A DNA stretch of 6,982 nt from Candidatus Fibrimonadales bacterium (GTDB lineage: Bacteria > Fibrobacterota > Fibrobacteria > Fibrobacterales > Fibrobacteraceae): the NCBI GenBank assembly GCA_009777135.1, contig WRMM01000098.1, positions 1-6,982 of the forward strand, in the 5' to 3' direction. A model generated the notes under the pieces. It worked only from the letters and a program-made list of their open reading frames with translations. It did not search any database and was not told where the DNA came from. Shown one piece after another: positions 1 to 5,430 of this stretch; position 1 is the stretch's first letter, and the number at the start of each line of letters is the position of its first letter. Made by a program: the position numbers and the translations under genes.

Positions 1-9
1 CTTCCGCCG

Positions 10-594
10 TCAATACCTCGCATCGGTAGTTTCAACAGCGTTTAGCACTACGATGCGTTTGTTGGTTGTTACCATAACATCATCGCTGGCTAACATGATT
101 TCTTGTACGGTCAGATTTTTAGGCATGCTTTCTTTATCTAACCAGCTCCAATCAAAATCTTCGGGGAATTCACCGGTCATTCTGAAAAGTGCTGAAAGTC
201 CCTCGACCCACACATTTAATCCACCTTCCTCGCTAACCCAAGCAATGTTATACTTGGATTTCAATTCGCCATACGTAGAGCCAACGCCAATGCCCTTTTG
301 CGTTTTAATTTGCGGACTGTAAATCCATATTCGATGCGCTGTTTCAAGTCTGTCGGGATGCAGTTCTACCTGAAATAACAATTCGTCATTCTCAAAAACA
401 TCGTAAGCAGGGTAATCATCGCCTTCTAAACTAATGACCCCTTTTACCACTTTGTACTGTTTTTCAAAAATAGAGATAAACTCGCTGAGCGGCTGCCCGA
501 TGTAAACTCCGTTGGCATCTGCTTTTTTACCGCCTCCGCAACCCATAGCCGCAATCATCACTGCGGCTGTTAAAAATAAAGATACTTTTTTCAT
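10..594 (-). CDS. Small lipoprotein of unknown function
   Basis: A 194-residue protein with a classical lipoprotein signal: Lys2-Lys3, a hydrophobic core at about residues 5-16 and a lipobox ending AMG-Cys19, so it is probably anchored to the outer membrane or periplasmic face. The mature part is soluble. The clearest motif is GIGVGSTYGELK at 101-112, a pattern found in several small bacterial lipoprotein families (DUF1131-like wording), where it is followed, as here, by a Lys/Tyr-rich stretch and an aromatic strand (LNVWVEGLSALF, 126-137). No catalytic motif is visible and I do not recognise a specific function. The ATG at 594 is supported by an AAAGGAG Shine-Dalgarno site at 605-599, spaced only 4 nt. 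It is the last gene of the minus-strand run but has its own promoter, so it is probably transcribed separately from the esterase lipoprotein upstream. The stop lies at 10-12, so the gene is complete. Confidence 0.85.
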   Translation of the reverse strand: MKKVSLFLTAAVMIAAMGCGGGKKADANGVYIGQPLSEFISIFEKQYKVVKGVISLEGDDYPAYDVFENDELLFQVELHPDRLETAHRIWIYSPQIKTQKGIGVGSTYGELKSKYNIAWVSEEGGLNVWVEGLSALFRMTGEFPEDFDWSWLDKESMPKNLTVQEIMLASDDVMVTTNKRIVVLNAVETTDARY

Positions 595-598
595 GTTA

Positions 599-605
599 CT
601 CCTTT
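599..605 (-). promoter_or_regulatory. Ribosome binding site of the small lipoprotein
   Basis: On the minus strand this reads AAAGGAG, a full match to the anti-Shine-Dalgarno complement, 4 nt before the ATG at 594. It fixes the start of the lipoprotein gene. Confidence 0.75.
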
Positions 606-610
606 AATGT

Positions 611-630
611 TACTATACTATATTATAGTA
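611..630. repeat. Inverted repeat overlapping the -10 element
   Basis: TACTATA at 611-617 and TATAGTA at 624-630 are exact reverse complements separated by 6 bp. The dyad covers the -10 hexamer and probable start point, a common placement for a repressor operator. The repeat is all A/T-rich and could also be chance in a low-GC spacer. Confidence 0.35.
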
Positions 631-650
631 ATTTTTGTAGTAGCAACCAA
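622..650 (-). promoter_or_regulatory. Sigma70-type promoter of the small lipoprotein gene
   Basis: On the minus strand, TTGGTT (650-645) lies 17 bp from a perfect TATAAT (627-622), about 27 bp upstream of the start codon. The -35 is weak (3 of 6 matches) and the -10 is consensus. The -10 sits in a 7-bp inverted repeat (611-630), which could bind a regulator. This is inferred from sequence only. Confidence 0.5.
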
Positions 651-689
651 ATGACCCAAGTACAGGTTCACAATATTCATCTAGGTCCA

Positions 690-708
690 TGCCTTTTATC
701 AAAAGGCA
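690..708. terminator. Hairpin downstream of the esterase lipoprotein
   Basis: TGCCTTTT (690-697), loop ATC, AAAAGGCA (701-708): an 8-bp perfect stem with a 3-nt loop, beginning about 31 bp after the stop of the minus-strand gene at 740. No T-run follows it on the minus strand, so an intrinsic terminator is not certain. It may instead be a 3'-end stabilising hairpin. Confidence 0.35.
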
Positions 709-739
709 GAGCGAGTTTAGTCAATGTGAATTTTGCGAG

Positions 740-2047
740 TTACCTATATCTATTCCAAACATTGCCTGTTGTTCTCATAATTGAGGTATTATCAGGGCTG
801 ATATAAAATATCCGGCTGAAAGCATCGCCTATCGATGTGGAGCTTTGATTTGTTTCAGTATAGACACCTCGTATGCGGTAACCGTTGGGGTAATCAGCTT
901 GAGGAGCGTCAGGGTATTGACCTGTATTTGCAACGGCCTCAATGGCGGTAATGCCGATAACAAAACGGTCGGAACTGCTGAAATAAGACAAGGTTTCTTC
1001 TGTAAGAACATATACATTATTGCTTCTATACCATGTACCGTAAATCCGTTCCTGTCCTGACCGTTGAATAGGCGGCGGAGCAGCTGGTTTGTAATAATAA
1101 TTGTTTCCAGTAATTATATCCAAAGCTTGGGATCTTACGCCGGTACTATGGTCGGCATCGGGTACCACATAAAATTCCCAATTAAAATTTATATTGTGTT
1201 CTTCGGCATAATCTTTGGCTGCGGCATAATAATTAGTTGCTCTTTCCAATCTCTGTATTCCTTGAACATCCCAGGCTCCGCGGTCTAGGTTAGCGCCATT
1301 CGGATCATTATCATTTTCACCAACCAAAACATATAATTTTTTATTTGCAAGATTATTCAGCAGATTATTTTTATACAACGGTATAAGATCGCTTAAACCT
1401 CTTGGGTAAGGCCAGTCTTCCCTATAGAAAAGATATGTCCCGGCGCCCCCAGCTATTCCGTAATCAAGGTAAGGGCTTTGGCTGAGCATTAATGTCCGGT
1501 GCGTAAATTGGCCTCCGGCTGAAAACCCATAGAGAATGTATTTCGCTGCGCTTAATCCATGCTGTGCGGTAAATTCTACGAAAATACGGTCTATATGATT
1601 AAAAGACCATTCTTCGTAAGGCTTTCTGCTTCCTGCATTTCCAACATTAATCATTTGATATTGGTTAAAAGGAAAATCTTCTCTGGTATAATCGGGGCGT
1701 ATCACTACAATATTTGCAACAACAGCCATAGGAATAGAAGGATAAATATCGCTAATACCTGAAGTGCGGTTTGTACCAGCCATGAGAAACAAGACTCTTG
1801 TTTCGCTCTTCATGTTAGGCGGTAGTATATAATACACGGTCATTGTTCTGCCATCAGGCATTGTATGCACATATTCACCTACCGTTAGAGGATTCTCAAC
1901 GATATTATTGTCATCAGACGATGAACTCGCAACGTTGCTAGACGATGAATCTAGCGTGTCATCATACTGCTCATCAAATGAGTGCTTGCCGCAGCCAAAC
2001 GCCGTAAGCAATGCTGCAATGATTATAAATAAATTTACATTTCCCAT
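740..2047 (-). CDS. Serine-esterase-like lipoprotein with poly-Ser linker
   Basis: A 435-residue predicted lipoprotein. The signal segment has a hydrophobic core (residues 5-16) and a lipobox AFG-Cys19. It lacks positive charge near the N-terminus, which is unusual. A low-complexity linker follows, with SSSSNVASSSS at 34-44 and acidic residues, typical of Fibrobacter surface proteins. The alpha/beta-hydrolase domain (about 55-315) resembles polyhydroxybutyrate-depolymerase/feruloyl-esterase folds. It shows the nucleophile elbow GFSAGG at 174-179 (Ser176), a likely acid in VGENDND (242-248) and a likely His300 in DADHSTG. A C-terminal beta-rich module (about 335-435, beginning GTWYRSNN) is separate and unrecognised. 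A carbohydrate- or ester-linked polymer substrate outside the cell is inferred, not shown. No Shine-Dalgarno site is visible before the ATG at 2047. The antitoxin gene ends only 23 nt upstream, suggesting co-transcription. Codons 15-41 recur in broken copies near 5345-5428 and 6692-6748. Confidence 0.8.
   Translation of the reverse strand: MGNVNLFIIIAALLTAFGCGKHSFDEQYDDTLDSSSSNVASSSSDDNNIVENPLTVGEYVHTMPDGRTMTVYYILPPNMKSETRVLFLMAGTNRTSGISDIYPSIPMAVVANIVVIRPDYTREDFPFNQYQMINVGNAGSRKPYEEWSFNHIDRIFVEFTAQHGLSAAKYILYGFSAGGQFTHRTLMLSQSPYLDYGIAGGAGTYLFYREDWPYPRGLSDLIPLYKNNLLNNLANKKLYVLVGENDNDPNGANLDRGAWDVQGIQRLERATNYYAAAKDYAEEHNINFNWEFYVVPDADHSTGVRSQALDIITGNNYYYKPAAPPPIQRSGQERIYGTWYRSNNVYVLTEETLSYFSSSDRFVIGITAIEAVANTGQYPDAPQADYPNGYRIRGVYTETNQSSTSIGDAFSRIFYISPDNTSIMRTTGNVWNRYR
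1924..2004. repeat. Repeat copy 1: lipobox/serine-linker segment
   Basis: This part of the esterase lipoprotein gene aligns without gaps to 5350-5430 at 76 of 81 bases, with the first 57 bases (1924-1980) identical. It codes for the lipid cysteine, the acidic stretch and the first serine run. Confidence 0.9.
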
Positions 2048-2070
2048 GAGAAGAAGATAGCAAACAATGT

Positions 2071-2361
2071 TTAAACTCTCGCCATGCGATTAACGCCTGC
2101 CTCCAATGCTTCCCGCATGTAAGAAGTCCATGGAATGGAAGCTTTTTTCGCCTGACGTTTTATGGTCACAATCAAGGGCTTGGGAAGCTGCATAGAAACA
2201 GTCTCTGTGGTCGTTGCTTGCGGTTGCTTGATAAGGTGCAGCTTTGACTTGGGAACTTTGATTCCCATATCTTTAAGCTCCGCTTCCGTGAAAGAAACGC
2301 TGCCGCCTGCTTTTAATGAACCTTTGACAAGGTCTGCTAAAGTTTCCATTAGTTGGCTCAT
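2071..2361 (-). CDS. Ribbon-helix-helix antitoxin
   Basis: A 96-residue protein whose C-terminal half looks like a ribbon-helix-helix (CopG/Arc superfamily) DNA-binding unit. There is a beta strand ETVSMQLP (53-60), a first helix around PLIVTIKRQAKKASI (62-76), a turn, and a second helix SYMREALEAGVNRM (80-93). The N-terminal half (1-50) is a separate region with no recognised motif and would be the expected toxin-binding part. The DNA-binding unit at the C-terminus is the reverse of the usual ParD/CopG layout, but is also seen in BrnA-like antitoxins. The start ATG overlaps the stop of the toxin gene by four bases (ATGA, 2361-2358), implying translational coupling. By analogy with type II systems it should neutralise the neighbouring toxin and repress the operon; both roles are inferred. 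Confidence 0.7.
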   Translation of the reverse strand: MSQLMETLADLVKGSLKAGGSVSFTEAELKDMGIKVPKSKLHLIKQPQATTTETVSMQLPKPLIVTIKRQAKKASIPWTSYMREALEAGVNRMARV

Positions 2362-2726
2362 AATGCCTCCAAATTAAAAAGTGAACCATTTTTAAGCATT
2401 CCTGCAATGATTTTATCATCATAAGAAATAAATTCTTTTGAGTATGCTTTGTAGGCTTTTAATTCTCTATCATTTATATTATCTAATTCATTTTTTTCAA
2501 ATCCTAATATAAATAAGCTTCTAAAATCTTTTTTATGTATAATCAAAGTTCTGTAACCACCAGATTTTCCTTTATTTTTTGCTATTCTAATTTTATATAA
2601 ATCACCGCCTAAATCCACAATACCTGAACCGCTGTCTATGCTTTTTATGGCATTTAACAGATTATCTTTTGGAATTTTGTTCTTTTTATTCCATTTCTTG
2701 AATTGCTTTGTTTGGTATGCAGCCAT
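2358..2726 (-). CDS. RelE/HigB-type toxin (PF06296-like)
   Basis: A 122-residue basic protein. Its layout matches the RelE-like family formerly called DUF1044: an N-terminal helix rich in Lys (KQFKKWNKKNKIP, 7-19), a beta-sheet core DLGGDLYKIRIAK (38-50) and KSGGYRTLIIHK (54-65), then FILGFEKNELDNI (72-84), and the family's C-terminal helix that begins RELKAYKAYSKEF (87-99) and ends with a K/NGSL-type turn. Members of this fold are ribosome-dependent mRNA endonucleases; candidate catalytic basics are Arg47, Lys54 and Arg59. It is the first gene of a two-gene module, as in higBA, followed with a 4-base overlap by the antitoxin. No Shine-Dalgarno site precedes the ATG at 2726, and a possible promoter lies so close that the transcript may be leaderless. 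The usual partner of this family is a helix-turn-helix antitoxin, so the ribbon-helix-helix partner is notable. Confidence 0.78.
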   Translation of the reverse strand: MAAYQTKQFKKWNKKNKIPKDNLLNAIKSIDSGSGIVDLGGDLYKIRIAKNKGKSGGYRTLIIHKKDFRSLFILGFEKNELDNINDRELKAYKAYSKEFISYDDKIIAGMLKNGSLFNLEAL

Positions 2727-2732
2727 TTACGG

Positions 2733-2759
2733 AATATAGAAAATGAAAGCTACTATCAA
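2733..2759 (-). promoter_or_regulatory. Possible promoter of the toxin-antitoxin operon
   Basis: On the minus strand, TTGATA (2759-2754) is 15 bp from TATATT (2738-2733); both hexamers match consensus at 5 of 6 positions, but the spacer is short. The -10 ends 6 nt before the toxin ATG, so transcription would start at or just inside the start codon, giving a leaderless toxin mRNA. Confidence 0.3.
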
Positions 2760-2780
2760 CCGCCCCGCAAGCTAGGCAGC

Positions 2781-4007
2781 TTATTCTACCCTCACCAATA
2801 TCCCATTCGCAACAAAATTATCGCTTCCCTCGACTTCTATTGTGTATGCAGTTTGCTTTTCGTCTATGTTTTCTATGCTTGTTATTTGCGAATATTCATT
2901 CTTTTCGGGGATAAACACTTTGCTGCCCGCTTTCAATGCGCCTGCCTTGACCCACGCATTTTTGTTTGCCCAAAATGGGTGATCGGAAGTTGTGATTATT
3001 TCGCCTTCGGCGAGCTTTAATTTGAGCAAGCCGGAATGCGTTGCGGAAAGCAGCTTTGAAACTTTTGTGTTTACAAGCATCTTTTTGCCAAAATCCCAAC
3101 TCTTTACCATATCGCCTGCTTTTACCGCTTCAATGTTTTTCTGTGAATTGTCTGCCATTGCTATTTGCGTGCCTGCAGAAAAGCAGCAACCACCAAATCT
3201 GCCCATATCAATTAAACTTATGACGGTATCATCATATTTCTCACCAGGATAAACTTCCATTATCTCAAACTTAACCGTCCGTTCCGGCTCTCCTTTTGCT
3301 TCCTCGCTAAATAAATATCTCATTTCGCCATCGCCTATTGCTGGCTCAAATGTAAAAATCTGCTCTTGGCGAATGTCTTGCAAGTTTAAAATTGCAACAG
3401 GTTTATTATCAACATACATTTTTAGTTTTTTCGGTCTTGAATTTTCTCTATACGCTTTTTCCGATTTCACATAGCCGTTGGCAATATTAATGTCATAAAT
3501 TTTTAATGTTTTTGGTTTGAAATGAAAAGTGATATGTTCGCCTATGCCGTAACCAGCAACGCCTTCTACCCAAGCATCTTTAAAAGAGCTATTGTTGGCA
3601 TTTGTTGGCAAATAATTGATTGTTGCCGTTGATTTTAAAGATGAAGAGGCTGTAACGTTGCGTATGCCATTTCCTTGATCGCACTGGCTCGTGCAGGTGT
3701 CCCAATAAGAGGCACAGGGACCATCGACATAGTAATGGCGATTTTCCAAGAATTTCTTTTGTTTAGCGGTCAATTTATTGTAATCCAAAGTCTTCTGAAT
3801 TTTGTTTAATTCGGCTTCGCCTTCCGTGCTGTAATCCAGCGACTTTCCTAATGTTGGATGCATTTCCTTTATAGGTTGAGGAATTGATTTTTCCGCAGCC
3901 TCCTCTGTTCTAGGTGCAGAGACGTTGCCCTGCTCCTTCTCTTTGCAAGAAACAACAAAAACAACCGTCAAAACAATTGCCGTGATTATGGCTATGGATT
4001 TTTTCAT
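2781..4007 (-). CDS. Lipoprotein: glycan-binding-like domain plus Hint domain
   Basis: A 408-residue predicted lipoprotein: Lys2-Lys3, hydrophobic core 5-19, lipobox VVS-Cys21. A charged, helical spacer (22-90) precedes a small cysteine cluster (Cys98, Cys105, Cys109). Residues about 115-255 match the NADase-type glycan-binding (discoidin-like) pattern, with AWVEGVAGYGIGEHITF (145-161) and NGYVKSEKAYRENSRPKKLK (177-196) as signatures. Residues 275-408 are a Hint (hedgehog/intein) domain: start CFSAGT (Cys275), IEAVKAGD (292-299), TSDH (340-343, block B Thr and His) and C-terminal NFVANGILV (397-405). The expected terminal His-Asn is replaced by Arg406-Val407-Glu408, so protein splicing is not possible, but attack by Cys275 on the preceding bond remains conceivable. 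The start at 4007 has an AAAGGAG site (4022-4016) with 8-nt spacing. It is divergent from hisE. Upstream, TTGACG (4057-4052) may be a -35, but no convincing -10 follows. Confidence 0.85.
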   Translation of the reverse strand: MKKSIAIITAIVLTVVFVVSCKEKEQGNVSAPRTEEAAEKSIPQPIKEMHPTLGKSLDYSTEGEAELNKIQKTLDYNKLTAKQKKFLENRHYYVDGPCASYWDTCTSQCDQGNGIRNVTASSSLKSTATINYLPTNANNSSFKDAWVEGVAGYGIGEHITFHFKPKTLKIYDINIANGYVKSEKAYRENSRPKKLKMYVDNKPVAILNLQDIRQEQIFTFEPAIGDGEMRYLFSEEAKGEPERTVKFEIMEVYPGEKYDDTVISLIDMGRFGGCCFSAGTQIAMADNSQKNIEAVKAGDMVKSWDFGKKMLVNTKVSKLLSATHSGLLKLKLAEGEIITTSDHPFWANKNAWVKAGALKAGSKVFIPEKNEYSQITSIENIDEKQTAYTIEVEGSDNFVANGILVRVE

Positions 4008-4015
4008 TGTATTTT

Positions 4016-4022
4016 CTCCTTT
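4016..4022 (-). promoter_or_regulatory. Ribosome binding site of the Hint lipoprotein
   Basis: AAAGGAG on the minus strand, 8 nt before the ATG at 4007. It is the best Shine-Dalgarno site in the window and confirms the start and the signal peptide. Confidence 0.8.
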
Positions 4023-4057
4023 GGTAGGTTGAGGATAAAATAGAAAATCAGCGTCAA

Positions 4058-4095
4058 TAAATTTCTATCTTAGCACAATGACTTTTGAAGAAATT
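4058..4095. repeat. hisE leader/start block, source copy
   Basis: The 20 bp before the hisE ATG and its first six codons match 6743-6780 at 34 of 38 bases, without gaps. Confidence 0.8.
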
Positions 4096-4338
4096 TACGC
4101 TTTGGCTAAAGACCGCAAAGAAAAGATGCCAGAAGGCAAAAGCACAACGGAGCTTTTTAAAAAAGGTTCGCATGGCATTGGCAAAAAATTGGTGGAAGAA
4201 GCGGCGGAATCTTGGATGGCGGCGCGCTATGAGGGCAAAGACGCTCTCGCTTTGGAACTTTCGCAAACATTGTATTATGTGGCTTGCATGATGGCAGAAA
4301 ACGAGCTTTCGCTAGAAGATGTTTACTCCAGAATTTAA
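4078..4338 (+). CDS. hisE: Phosphoribosyl-ATP pyrophosphatase
   Basis: An 86-residue cytoplasmic enzyme that hydrolyses phosphoribosyl-ATP to phosphoribosyl-AMP and pyrophosphate, step two of histidine biosynthesis (EC 3.6.1.31). The whole protein fits the stand-alone HisE family (about 87 residues) of the all-alpha MazG-like NTP pyrophosphohydrolase fold. It has GSHGIGKKLVEEAAESWMAA (30-49), with the metal-binding EExxE motif at Glu40, Glu41 and Glu44, then LELSQTLYYVACMMA (59-73), with Glu60 and Gln63 in the second metal-site helix, and the family ending LSLEDVYSRI. The wording is closest to the short actinobacterial-type HisE rather than HisIE fusions. No Shine-Dalgarno site is seen before the ATG. 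The gene end overlaps thiL by 20 bp, so the two are co-transcribed. No other his gene is in the window. Its leader and first six codons recur at 6743-6780. Confidence 0.92.
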   Translation: MTFEEIYALAKDRKEKMPEGKSTTELFKKGSHGIGKKLVEEAAESWMAARYEGKDALALELSQTLYYVACMMAENELSLEDVYSRI

Positions 4339-5170
4339 ATTCATAAACAGCCTGCTTACAAAAGCGGGCGATGATGCTTTTGTTAAAGGCAAATATTTAA
4401 TAGCAGCGGATATGTCTGTGGAGGGAACGCATTTTCGGCTGGACTGGAGCAGTCCCTCGCAAGCAATTGAAAAATGCCTGCTTTCAAATTTTTCTGACAT
4501 AAACGCAATGGGCGGTGTTCCAACAGCAATTCTTTTTTCGGTTTGCATAAATAAAAAATGGAGCAAAAAAACGCGAGATGAAATTGCAAAAGCAATGGTA
4601 AAAATCTGCAAAAAACACAAGGTAAAAATTTTAGGCGGAGACACCACAGGCGGAGCCTTAGGCGTTTTTTCAATAGCGGTTTTTGGTGAATTAAAGGGCA
4701 AAGCCCTTTTGCGGAGCGCAGCAAAACCAGGCGATGATATATGGGTTTCCGGATTTCCGGGCAAAAGCTCAATGGGTTTGGAGTTGCTCAAGCGAGGCGG
4801 AAAATTCAGCAAGCAAGAGCAGGAACTCGTAAACCTGCACAAAGTTCCCAAGCCTCCGCTGGGCTTGGGCAGCAAGCTAGCAAAAATAAAAGGCATTGGA
4901 GCCTGCATAGACACCAGCGATACTCTGGCAGAAAGCCTGTTCCACATATCGCTGCAATCAAAAGTTCGCATGGAAATAAATGCGGAAGAAAATTCCTTGC
5001 GCGGCAGCGAAGATTATTGCCTGCTTTTTACCGCAAAAAAATCCGCAGAAGAAAAAATTTTGCAACTCGCAAAAAAATTTCGCATCAATAAAATAGGCAA
5101 AGCAAAAAAAGGCAACGGCGTTTTTTTAAACAAAAAGAGACTTAAACCAAATGGTTGGCAACATTTTTAA
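4319..5170 (+). CDS. thiL: Thiamine-monophosphate kinase
   Basis: A 283-residue cytoplasmic kinase that phosphorylates thiamine monophosphate to thiamine diphosphate (EC 2.7.4.16), the last step of cofactor synthesis. Family motifs appear in order: AGDDA (16-20), DMSVEGTHF (31-39), NFSDINAMGG (57-66), GGDTT (106-110), the PxxxLGLGxxL segment (180-187), IDTSDTL (197-203) and GSEDYCLLFT (229-238). These are the metal, ATP and substrate-binding loops of the AIR-synthetase-like fold. It is shorter than the usual 310-330 residues, mostly by trimmed loops, and the canonical DxSDGL motif reads DTSDTL, with Thr202 replacing glycine. The start at 4319 lies inside hisE (20-bp overlap) and keeps the usual short helix (EFKFINSLL) before the first aspartate loop. 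The last 20 bp overlap a dead lipoprotein reading frame starting at 5151. The coding strand is strikingly adenine-rich (many AAA/AAG lysines), like its neighbour hisE. Confidence 0.9.
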   Translation: MFTPEFKFINSLLTKAGDDAFVKGKYLIAADMSVEGTHFRLDWSSPSQAIEKCLLSNFSDINAMGGVPTAILFSVCINKKWSKKTRDEIAKAMVKICKKHKVKILGGDTTGGALGVFSIAVFGELKGKALLRSAAKPGDDIWVSGFPGKSSMGLELLKRGGKFSKQEQELVNLHKVPKPPLGLGSKLAKIKGIGACIDTSDTLAESLFHISLQSKVRMEINAEENSLRGSEDYCLLFTAKKSAEEKILQLAKKFRINKIGKAKKGNGVFLNKKRLKPNGWQHF

Positions 5171-5225
5171 AATCGGGAAAGTGCTTATTAAACCTATCCC
5201 ATTTTCTAATGGGCGCAAAAACTAG
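5151..5225 (+). pseudogene. Truncated lipoprotein start overlapping thiL end
   Basis: Reading from ATG 5151 in the +1 frame relative to thiL gives MVGNIFKIGKVLI, then unrelated residues and a TAG stop at 5223-5225 (24 codons). The first 13 residues match residues 14-26 of the open lipoprotein at 6763 (LAGNIFKIGKILL). This is best read as the 5' end of a lipoprotein gene that once followed thiL with a 20-bp overlap and lost its body after about 5188. An alternative is chance overlap, which the DNA match (31 of 38 bases) argues against. Confidence 0.6.
5198..5213. repeat. Small hairpin after thiL
   Basis: CCCATT (5198-5203), loop TTCT, AATGGG (5208-5213): a 6-bp stem located 27 bp past the thiL stop. 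No T-run follows on the plus strand, so at best it is a weak or rho-dependent termination element. The remaining spacer (5226-5344) shows no gene, tRNA or recognisable repeat. Confidence 0.3.
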
Positions 5226-5344
5226 GCACTCATGATGATTTTTACAAGTAATTGCCTTGCCTTAATACCAGCGCCGCGCTCAATCCTTAACATAGTATGC
5301 TATAGAATCATCTCGTAATAAGCGCTAGTACCACCTTCGCTAGA

Positions 5345-5428
5345 CTACAAACTCGCAACGTTGCTAGACGATGAATCTAGCGTGTCATCATACTGCTCAT
5401 CAAATGAATGCTGGCCGCAGCCTAAGGC
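5345..5428 (-). pseudogene. Fragment of serine-linker lipoprotein (paralogue)
   Basis: Read on the minus strand from 5428, this encodes ALGCGQHSFDEQ followed by YDDTLDSSSSNVAS, then Leu and a TAG stop at 5345-5347. It is the lipobox plus acidic and poly-serine linker of a lipoprotein closely related to the esterase lipoprotein (residues 16-41). Differences sit at Phe to Leu before the lipid cysteine, Lys to Gln two residues after it, and a synonymous His codon, so the copy was once a functional coding sequence rather than a fresh duplicate. The signal peptide that should precede it is missing; the ATPase gene lies there instead. The catalytic part is absent too. Confidence 0.7.
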
Positions 5429-5430
5429 GG
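5350..5430. repeat. Repeat copy 2: lipobox/serine-linker segment
   Basis: This is a direct repeat of 1924-2004 with five mismatches, all within the last 24 bases. It forms the left border of the ATPase cassette and supplies the ATPase stop codon. Confidence 0.9.

Noticed and set aside
53..322. Plus-strand open frame opposite the first lipoprotein
   Set aside because: It has no ribosome site or recognisable domain, and it is the mirror of a gene with a clear Shine-Dalgarno site, promoter and lipobox.
2769..2782. Hairpin at the end of the Hint lipoprotein (AAGCT, 4-nt loop, AGCTT)
   Set aside because: The stem is only 5 bp, partly overlaps the stop codon, and has no T-run, so it is not a credible terminator.
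3183..3186. Hint domain considered as a true intein splitting a host protein
   Set aside because: No extein follows the domain, and the final His-Asn and the +1 nucleophile are missing, so splicing is excluded by sequence.
4312..4971. Long minus-strand open frame opposite thiL
   Set aside because: Its product has no recognisable fold, is rich in Ser, Leu and Phe as expected from the complement of Lys-rich codons, and lies entirely against a well-supported thiL.
5226..5344. Possible tRNA or integron attC site in the spacer after thiL
   Set aside because: No cloverleaf, T-loop or attC core sites could be drawn. There are only short repeats such as CGCTAG occurring twice.
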